A stretch of 64,000 nt of DNA from CAWDVK01 sp963805715. Lineage in GTDB: Bacteria; Actinomycetota; Actinomycetes; Streptosporangiales; Streptosporangiaceae. Position numbers and translations under genes: made by a program. Of this stretch, positions 57,883 through 64,000 are shown in pieces. Location: assembly GCA_963805715.1 (NCBI GenBank), contig CAWDVK010000009.1, positions 186,001-250,000 on the forward strand. The letters are read 5' to 3'. The number at the start of each line of letters is the position of its first letter. The first letter of the stretch is position 1. Below the pieces are notes generated by a model that worked only from the letters and a program-made list of their open reading frames with translations, did not search any database and had not been told where the DNA came from.

Positions 57883-60362
57883 ATGACGATCAGCCATCCA
57901 GGTAACAGGCCCTACGAGGAACCCAACAGCTTTGTCGGGCGCAGTCGCGAGCTGGGCGAGCTTCGCGACAGCGCCCTGGTCGTGCGCGAGCTGACGCTCT
58001 GCGGCGCGGGCGGGATCGGCAAGACCCGGCTGGCGCTGCGGCTGCTGGCCCAGCTGGCCGCCGATTTCCCCGACGGTGCCTTCTTCGTGGAACTCGGCGA
58101 CCTGCGCAAGCCCGAGCTCGTCGTGTCCCGGGTGGCGTCCGTCATCGGGGTGGACGAGGAGCCGGGGCGGCCGCTGATCGACACGCTCGCCGACGCGCTC
58201 CGGCCGCGCCGGCTGCTGCTGGCGCTGGACAACTGCGAGCACCTGATCGATGAGTGCGCCAGCCTCTGCCAGCGGCTGCTGGCCAGCGCTCCGGCGCTGC
58301 AGATCATCGCGACCAGCAGGGAGCCCCTGCGGGTGGCCGCTGAGGCCGTCTGCCAGGTGCCGCCGCTGGCCCTGCCGCCGCCCGGCCTGCCCGGATCGGC
58401 GGAACTCGCCGACTACGACGCGCTCCGGCTGTTCGCCGACCGGGCCGCCGCCGCGGCACCGGGCTTCACGCTCAGCCCGGATAATGCCGCGACGGTCGCG
58501 GCCGTCTGCCGCGCCCTGGACGGCCTGCCGCTCGCTATCGAGCTGGCCGCCGCCTGGGTGCGCGTGCTGTCCGTCGAGCAGATCTCGGCCCGCCTGCACG
58601 ACCGCTTCCAGCTGCTCAGCAGCGGTGACCGGACCGCGCCGGAGCGCCAGCGGGGGCTCCGCGCCACGATCGACTGGAGCCACGACCTGCTGGCCCCGCT
58701 CGAGCAGGTCCTGCTGCGCCGGCTCTCGATCTTCGCGGGCTGGTCGCTGGAGATGGCCGAGGAGGTGTGCTCCGACGATGACCTGCCGCGCGCGCAGGTG
58801 CTGGATCTGCTCACCGCCCTGGCCGACAAGTCGCTCATCGAGGTGGAGCCGGAGGTAGTCGGGCAGGCCAGGTACCGGATGCTCGAGACGATCCGCGACT
58901 ACGCCGCGACCCGGCTGGCCGAGGCCGGCGAGACCGCCGTGATTGAGCGGCGGATGCGCGACTACACCGTGCGCGAGGTGGAGCGCCTGCTGCTCGTCGG
59001 CATGGCGCTGACCGAGGCCCCGTGGTCGGCGCGGCAGGATGTCTTCCGCCGGTTCGATGCCGAGAGCGGCAACATGCGCCTGGTGCTGAGCCGCTGCCTG
59101 GCCAGCGGAGACGCGGAGACGGGCCTGCGGATCTGCTCGGCCATGCGGCCCGTCTGGATCGTCCGCGGGTACTTCGCCGAGGGGGCTGAGTGGTTCGACG
59201 GCTTCCTCGCCCTGGGCGGCTCCGGGTTCCCGGCCAGCGTGCGGGGCCGGCCCTGGCCGGGCGGGCGCAGCTGGCCCTGGCCAGCGACCCGGCGGAAGCG
59301 GAGGCACTGGCGAAGGCGGGGCTCGAGCTGTGCTGGGCGGCGGGCGCGGAATTCTGGACGGCAACGGCGCTCAACCTGCTCACCGAGGCCGCGCTGCACG
59401 CCGGGCGGGCCGACGATGCCGCGGCCAACGCCTGCGAGGCCGTGGCCATCGCCCGGAATGCCGGCGACAGGTGGAACGAGGGCTATGCGCTCGGTACCCA
59501 GGCGGCCGTGGCAGCGCGCCGGGGCTGCCTGCACGAGGCGCAGCAGCTGGCCGAGGCCGCGCTGGCGATCATGCGCGACATCGATCAGCAGTGGGGGGTG
59601 GCCAGGACCCTGCTCGGCCTGGCTGACCTGGCCCGGCTGACCGGCGACCTGAAGGCCGCGCGGGACCGCTACCTTGAGGCGCTCGGCATCCTCCGGGGTC
59701 TGGCGGCCCGCCCCGAGATCGCCCGCTGCCTGGCGGGCCTGGGCCGGATTGCGATGGAGCAGGACGACCTGGCGCAGGCCCGGCAGCGCCTGACGGAAAG
59801 CATCGAGGTCAGCGCGTCGACCGGCAGCCGCATCGGCGTGATCAGGGCGCTGGACGCGTTCACCGCCCTCGCCGTCAGGGAGGACCGGCCTGAGCGCGCG
59901 GTGCGGCTGGCGGCGGCCGCGGCGACCTGCCGCGAGCTGGCGAACCTGGCGCCGGCCGCGCCCGCCCGCACCCAGCGCGTCCTGGACGCGGCGGCGGCGG
60001 CCGGCCTCGTCGAGCACGACGTCCGGCGGCTGTGGACGGCAGGCTCCCAGCTGACCAGCGCGGCCGCGGTCGCGCTGGCCCTGGCCGAGCCGCCGCCGCC
60101 GGCCGGAGTCCAGGCCGCCCGCGAGGCCGGCGGCCGGGCGGCGGCCGAGGCCGCCGGTGCGCCGCCGGCCGGGCTGACGCCGCGGGAACGGGAGATCGTC
60201 GCCCTGATCGCCCGCGGATACAGCAACAAGGCCATCGCGGCCGAGCTCTACATCAGCCCGGCCACGGCCGCCCGGCATGTGGCCAACATCCTGGCCAAGC
60301 TCGGCTTCAGCTCCCGCAGCCAGATCGCCGCGTGGGCGGTGCAGGGCCACGACCTCGCCTGA
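57883..60362 (+). pseudogene. LuxR family LAL-type regulator with a frameshift
   Basis: From ATG 57883 the frame holds the NB-ARC/STAND ATPase: LTLCGAGGIGKTRLALRLLA (Walker A at about residues 39-50), RRLLLALDNCEHL (Walker B) and the ETIRDYAATRL region. At about 59235-59255 homology changes frame: PASVRGRPWPG becomes AGPALAGRAQLALASDPAEA. The continuing frame has TPR-like helices, then a C-terminal LuxR HTH: LTPREREIVALIARGYSNKA and ATAARHVANILAKLGFSSRS, ending at 60362. One base restores a ~826-residue regulator. The first frame alone runs on to 59640 as nonsense. Either a recent mutation or a sequencing error. Confidence 0.82.
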
Positions 60363-60395
60363 GCGGCGGCACTGAGCGGCTGCGCCGCGCGGACG

Positions 60396-61340
60396 CTAGC
60401 CAGCGTCGAACAGCGCGCTGACCGACTCGCCCTCGTGAATGCGCCTGATCGCCTCGGCGAGCGCGGCCGCGACGGAGATGACGAGCAGCTTGGATCCCGG
60501 CTCGGTGCCGGGTACCGGCAGCGTGTTGGTGCAGACGATCTCGCGGACCTCCGCATGCGCCGCGATGCGCTGCAGCGCGCCGGCGCTGAACAGCCCGTGC
60601 GTGCAGGCGATCCGCACCGAGCGGGCGTGCCGCTGCCGCAGTTGCGCGAGCAGCTCCAGGATCGTGGTGCCACGGGCGATCTCATCGTCCAGGATGATCA
60701 CGTCGCGGCCCTCGACGTCGCCGATGATCGACGTGATGGCCACCCGCTCGTCGCTGAGCCGCTCCTTGGCCCCGGCCGCGACCGGCAGGCCCAGCATCCG
60801 GGCCAGGGCCGCCGCCTGCTTGGCATTGCCCAGATCCGGCGAGACCACGACCGAGCCCCCGAGGTCGTCCCCGCTGAAATGGGCGGCGAACTCCCGCAGC
60901 GCGTGCAGGTGATCCACCGGCACCGAGAAGAACCCGTGCACCTGCGGCGAGTGCAGCGTCATGGTCAGCACGCGGCTGGCTCCGGCCGTCACCAGCAGGT
61001 CGGCCACGAGGCGGCCGCCGATGGACACCCGCGGCATGGCCTTCTTGTCAGACCTGGCATAGGCGTAATGCGGGATGACGGCTGTGACCCTGGCGGCGGA
61101 CGCTCCCCTGGCCGCGTCCAGCATGAGCAGCAGCTCGACCAGGTTCTCCTGGACAGGCGGCCCGAGCGGCTGGATCACGAAGACGTCCCGCTCCCGGCAG
61201 TTAGCCTGCAGCTGGACTTCCAGGCAGTCGTTGGCGAACCGGCGCAACCGCACCGGGTGCAGCTGGACCCCTAGTTTCGCGCATATCTCCGCCGAGAGGG
61301 CCGGGTGGGCGCTGCCGCCGAAGACCACGATCTCGCGCAT
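60396..61340 (-). CDS. prs: Ribose-phosphate diphosphokinase (PRPP synthetase), divergent
   Basis: A 314-residue protein with two phosphoribosyltransferase-like domains. N-terminal (MREIVVFGGSAHPALSAEIC, then HPVRLRRFANDCLEVQLQAN) and ATP-site residues in QPLGPPVQENLVELLLMLDA are typical. The PRPP motif is IILDDEIARGTTILELLAQL, which retains DDxIxxGxT but differs from the usual VDDMIDTGGT. HALREFAAHFS and KQAAALARML helices follow the ring substrate. The enzyme makes PRPP from ribose 5-phosphate and ATP for nucleotides, His and Trp. Codirectional with the glycerate kinase and adenylate kinase genes (26 and 5 bp gaps). May be a second, specialised copy. Confidence 0.85.
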   Translation of the reverse strand: MREIVVFGGSAHPALSAEICAKLGVQLHPVRLRRFANDCLEVQLQANCRERDVFVIQPLGPPVQENLVELLLMLDAARGASAARVTAVIPHYAYARSDKKAMPRVSIGGRLVADLLVTAGASRVLTMTLHSPQVHGFFSVPVDHLHALREFAAHFSGDDLGGSVVVSPDLGNAKQAAALARMLGLPVAAGAKERLSDERVAITSIIGDVEGRDVIILDDEIARGTTILELLAQLRQRHARSVRIACTHGLFSAGALQRIAAHAEVREIVCTNTLPVPGTEPGSKLLVISVAAALAEAIRRIHEGESVSALFDAG

Positions 61341-61366
61341 GTGCCCAGGCTAGGGCGTCAAGGCTG

Positions 61367-62467
61367 CTAGCTCGCGCCGTCTGGCAGATCACGGGCCAGC
61401 TGGCCGGCGGCCAGCCTGAGCCAGCGGCCCGGTGCCGACATCGCGGCTGCGGCTTCCCCGGCCAGGTCAGTCAGGCCGAGTGCGCGCCGCACGCCGGCCG
61501 GCGGCCGGTCCGCGATGACGCCCGCCACCAGCGCGACGGGCACCGCACCGCGCTGCGCGGCGGCGATCACGGCGCCGACGACCTTCCCGCCGAGCGACGT
61601 TGCGTCGTAGCGGCCCTCACCGGTGATGACCAGCCCTGCCCTGTCCAGGGCCCGGTGCAGGCCGGCGATCGCGGCCACCTCGGCCGCGCCGGCCACCAGG
61701 TCAGCGCCCCAGCCGGCCGCGAGGCCGTAGCCGGCGCCGCCGGCCGCGCCGGCGCCGGGCGCGTCGGGCTGGCCGCCCAGCCGCGCGGCCAGCCGCGACA
61801 GCCCGGCTTCCAGGACGCAGATCTGGGCCGGGTCGGCGCCCTTCTGCGGCCCGAAGACGGCTGCGGCGCCGCCCGGGCCGAGCAGCGGCGCGCGCACGTC
61901 GGTCAGGCAGCGGACGCCGCCCGGCGGCGGCGGCCGCAGGCCAGACAGGTCGGCGGCCGCCAGTCGCGCCAGCGGGCCGCCGCCGAGCGGAAGGTCCCGG
62001 CCGCCCGCATCGAGGAACCGCGCCCCGAGCGCGGCCAGCAGGCCGGCACCGCCATCGGTGCAGGCGGACCCGCCGAGCGCGACCTCGATCCGCGCGGCAC
62101 CGCGGTCCAGGGCTGCGACCACCAGGTCCCCGGCGCCTGCGCTGTGCGCATGCAGCGGGTCGGGCACCGCCAGCAGCGGCAGCCCGGCCGCGCGGGCCAG
62201 CTCGATCACGTGGAGCCGGCCTGGAAGCTCCAGCCAGCAGGCTTCCAGCAGGCCGCGGCCGGGTCCGCGAACCCGGGCGCGATGCCAGCGGGCCCCCTGC
62301 TGGCCGGCCGCCAGCACGTCCAGCGTCCCCTCGCCGCCATCGGCCAGCGGAATGCAGCTGACCTCGTCAGCCGGCCGCACCGCGCGCCAGCCGTCGGCCA
62401 GGGCCGCCGCGGCCGCGGCGGCGCCGATGCTGCCCTTGAAGGAGTCGGGCGCGATGACGACCCGCAT
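61367..62467 (-). CDS. Glycerate kinase (GlxK/GarK type)
   Basis: A 366-residue enzyme: MRVVIAPDSFKGSIGAAAAA at the N-terminus (the DSFKGS glycerate-kinase signature), a VALGGSACTDGGAGLLAALG segment with the conserved glycines, and GEGRYDATSLGGKVVGAVIA near residue 275, which carries the catalytic region of the family. It phosphorylates D-glycerate to 2-phosphoglycerate in glyoxylate/glycerate use. It starts 5 bp after the adenylate kinase gene ends, so the two are probably cotranscribed. ATG at 62467. Confidence 0.92.
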   Translation of the reverse strand: MRVVIAPDSFKGSIGAAAAAAALADGWRAVRPADEVSCIPLADGGEGTLDVLAAGQQGARWHRARVRGPGRGLLEACWLELPGRLHVIELARAAGLPLLAVPDPLHAHSAGAGDLVVAALDRGAARIEVALGGSACTDGGAGLLAALGARFLDAGGRDLPLGGGPLARLAAADLSGLRPPPPGGVRCLTDVRAPLLGPGGAAAVFGPQKGADPAQICVLEAGLSRLAARLGGQPDAPGAGAAGGAGYGLAAGWGADLVAGAAEVAAIAGLHRALDRAGLVITGEGRYDATSLGGKVVGAVIAAAQRGAVPVALVAGVIADRPPAGVRRALGLTDLAGEAAAAMSAPGRWLRLAAGQLARDLPDGAS

Positions 62468-62472
62468 CGCGC

Positions 62473-63264
62473 TCAGTCAGCGTGCCGCGCGCCCGCGCGC
62501 GCCCCGGTGGCCGCCGGCGCTGGCGACCCGGCCGCTGCCGGGGCCGCCGAGCCAGCCGCCACCCTCGAGTCAGCGGCCTTCGGGTCAGCCGGTTCCGCGC
62601 CGGACCCGCGCCCCGACGGGGGCCGGTAGGGCGGCAGGTCCAGCGCCGCCCTGATGGCCTGCTGGACCTCTTCCTTGCTCTTCGTCGCGTCGATGGTCAC
62701 GACGTATTCCTTGCGGCGGAAGATGTCGAGCACCGGGTTGGTCTTCGAGTGGTACTCACGCAGCCGGACGGCGAGGGCCTCCTCGGTGTCATCCTCGCGC
62801 TTGACCAGCTCGCCCCCGCATACGTCGCAGCAGCCGGTGACCTTCGGGCTGTTGTTGATCAGGTTGTAGTCCATGCCGCAGTTCGAGCACAGCCGGCGCG
62901 CCATCACCCGCCGCCGCACCTCGCTGTCCGGCATGTCCAGGTGGATGACGCCGTCGATGTCGTAGCTCTCCAGGAAGAACTCGGCCTGGCGCTCGTTGCG
63001 CGGGAAGCCGTCGACGATAAAGCCGTAGTTCCAGTCATGACCCGTCAGCCGGTCCTTGACGACGCCCTCGACGAGATCGTCACTGACCAGCTCGCCGCTC
63101 GCCATGGTGCGCCGGACCTGAGCCCCGATCTTCGTATGATTCTGTACATTCCACCGGAAAATATCGCCGACGGCGATGTGCACGAGATCAAGGTCCTCAG
63201 CGAGCATGGCGCTCTGCGTGCCCTTGCCACTGCCCTGCACGCCCATAATGACGTATTTCCGCAT
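62473..63264 (-). CDS. adk: Adenylate kinase with zinc-type lid and long C-terminal tail
   Basis: A 263-residue protein. P-loop GVQGSGKGT at residues 8-16, an NMP-binding domain with a DGFPRNERQAEF segment, and a LID domain with two Cys pairs (RLCSNCGMDY and GCCDVCGGEL) that form a zinc site. Core length is about 212 residues as in zinc-lid adenylate kinases; the last ~50 residues are Ala/Pro-rich and probably disordered, an unusual addition. It equilibrates ATP, AMP and ADP. Not in the usual ribosomal-protein spc operon, so this may be a second adk copy. First gene of the adk-glycerate kinase-prs group. Confidence 0.9.
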   Translation of the reverse strand: MRKYVIMGVQGSGKGTQSAMLAEDLDLVHIAVGDIFRWNVQNHTKIGAQVRRTMASGELVSDDLVEGVVKDRLTGHDWNYGFIVDGFPRNERQAEFFLESYDIDGVIHLDMPDSEVRRRVMARRLCSNCGMDYNLINNSPKVTGCCDVCGGELVKREDDTEEALAVRLREYHSKTNPVLDIFRRKEYVVTIDATKSKEEVQQAIRAALDLPPYRPPSGRGSGAEPADPKAADSRVAAGSAAPAAAGSPAPAATGARAGARHAD

Positions 63265-63644
63265 GCCGCCAGGCTAGATCATGAACCGCGCCGACTATAG
63301 CCCTAAGTTACCGCAGCCCTAAGTTACGCGCTTAAGCCGGCAAGCGCCGGTTACCCGGAGGCGACGCACCGGAATGGGAAGGCCTGATGGCTGATGACGT
63401 CGCCGCCAGCCAACGCCAGCCACGATCCCCCGGCAGCCCTGAGCCCGCCCGGGCCGGCCAGCCAGCCGCCCCGGGCGGGCCAGATGGGCACGGGTCCGGC
63501 GAGCCAGCCCGCCGCGGCCCCGCCGGGCCGGCCCCGCCCAGCATGCGGTGAAGCGCACTCGCGTCGGCGGCGTCTGGATCACACCGCGACCCTGATCGCG
63601 GCAGCCGGCCAGGACGGGCCGACGAGGCCGGGCTCGCTGCGTGC
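63265..63644. other. Spacer without a recognised gene
   Basis: About 380 bp, Pro/Arg/Gly-rich in all frames, no known domain. The left end probably contains the adk promoter; TATAG at 63296-63300 may belong to it. No partner toxin gene follows the small gene at 63645 (leftward) here. Confidence 0.4.
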
Positions 63645-63968
63645 TCAGTCGCCGGGCAGCGCGAACCTGCGCTCGCACCAGCGGCGCAGCCTGGGCTCCA
63701 GCGAGGTCCTGATCAGCGGCCAGTCCTCCTGCAGCAGCCCGGCGTTCAGGAACCTGGCCACGTCGTTACGCCGGCCCTGGGTCAGCACGATGCCGTACAT
63801 GCTGCGCCGGGCCCGGTCGTCGGTGACATCGCACTCGCGCATCCCCGGCCAGGACAGGTGGCGGGGCAGCACGATGACTCCCTTGGCCGGCCCGCGCAGC
63901 TCCTCAAGCCCGTCCGGCAGCCGGCAGGCGTGACCGTACCGCCCGGAGAGCAGGTCAGTGAGAGACAT
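63645..63968 (-). CDS. Hypothetical protein, paralogue of the AbiEii-partner protein
   Basis: A 107-residue protein (MSLTDLLSGRYGHACRLPDG). Its segment LEELRGPAKGVIVLPRHLSW aligns with LADLRGPAEGAVELPLWLFW of the gene at 33233-33592, and its MYGIVLTQGRRNDVARFLNA aligns with LYETVLREAGRLEDLTAYLD. The closing segments (DWPLIRTSLEPRLRRW and LWPDLYLPRGVRQAW) also match. This suggests a shared fold and family. Here no AbiEii-like gene lies downstream on the same strand, so it looks orphan. The GTG at 63983 is an alternative start. Confidence 0.6.
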   Translation of the reverse strand: MSLTDLLSGRYGHACRLPDGLEELRGPAKGVIVLPRHLSWPGMRECDVTDDRARRSMYGIVLTQGRRNDVARFLNAGLLQEDWPLIRTSLEPRLRRWCERRFALPGD

Positions 63969-64000
63969 GCGACCGATTATCACCGAGTCTCCACCCGTCG

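Noticed and set aside
57705..57905. A 66-residue gene before the LAL regulator
   Set aside because: Weak ribosome-binding site, no domain, overlaps the regulator start; kept only as a remark.

Overview
The window is very G+C-rich with strong third-position G/C bias. It encodes actinobacterial hallmarks: an Lsr2 nucleoid protein, LAL-type LuxR regulators, RsbW-like/STAS partner-switch proteins, a WS/DGAT acyltransferase and DUF3040, DUF4232 and PRC-barrel proteins. It looks like chromosomal DNA of a filamentous Actinomycetota, possibly a Streptosporangiales-type soil organism; the order is inference. I see no rRNA, tRNA or CRISPR array.

Region 1-21.6 kb is mostly intact housekeeping and metabolic DNA: DUF3040, an epoxide-hydrolase-like enzyme, a ParA-type ATPase translationally coupled to a CYTH/CHAD protein, soluble transhydrogenase, a divergent Lrp/EamA pair, FmdB, a 14-TM MFS exporter, a MutT-like Nudix enzyme, a prolyl-iminopeptidase-like hydrolase, a PaaI thioesterase, an ABM/LOG pair, a large LAL regulator, an HPF-like protein and GlmS. 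Remnants of an ECF sigma gene and a DsbA-like gene lie at 18.6-19.0 kb.

Region 21.6-49 kb is accessory and partly decayed. Intact genes include a class III aminotransferase, a MEDS sensor next to an RsbW-STAS fusion, an AbiEi/AbiEii-type pair, a second AbiEii-like nucleotidyltransferase with a different partner, a GT39-like glycosyltransferase, a neprosin-like protease, a glucoamylase, Lsr2 and WS/DGAT. Between them are many truncated or frameshifted genes (MFS and its regulator, CBS-BON, ABC exporter, PPC/DUF296, SDR pieces, GH16). One coding sequence fuses a nucleotide-sugar dehydrogenase NAD-binding domain to a polytopic membrane protein.

Region 49.7-53.25 kb is an IS21-type element with an unusual layout: istA (damaged), a 74-aa protein, a 19-bp-arm A/T-rich inverted repeat, a zinc-finger/coiled-coil protein of 313 aa, then istB. 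A second, broken transposase lies at 54.7-55.2 kb.

Region 55.4-64 kb returns to core functions: an Ada-AlkA fusion coupled to Ogt for alkylation repair, a frameshifted LAL regulator, and a nucleotide-metabolism group (PRPP synthetase-like, glycerate kinase, adenylate kinase). At the right edge is a paralogue of the small protein that partners the second AbiEii toxin.

The points most worth following are the ParA-CHAD operon (possible positioning of polyphosphate bodies), the four-gene IS21 element with its hairpin, and the small-protein family shared between 33.2 kb and 63.6 kb.
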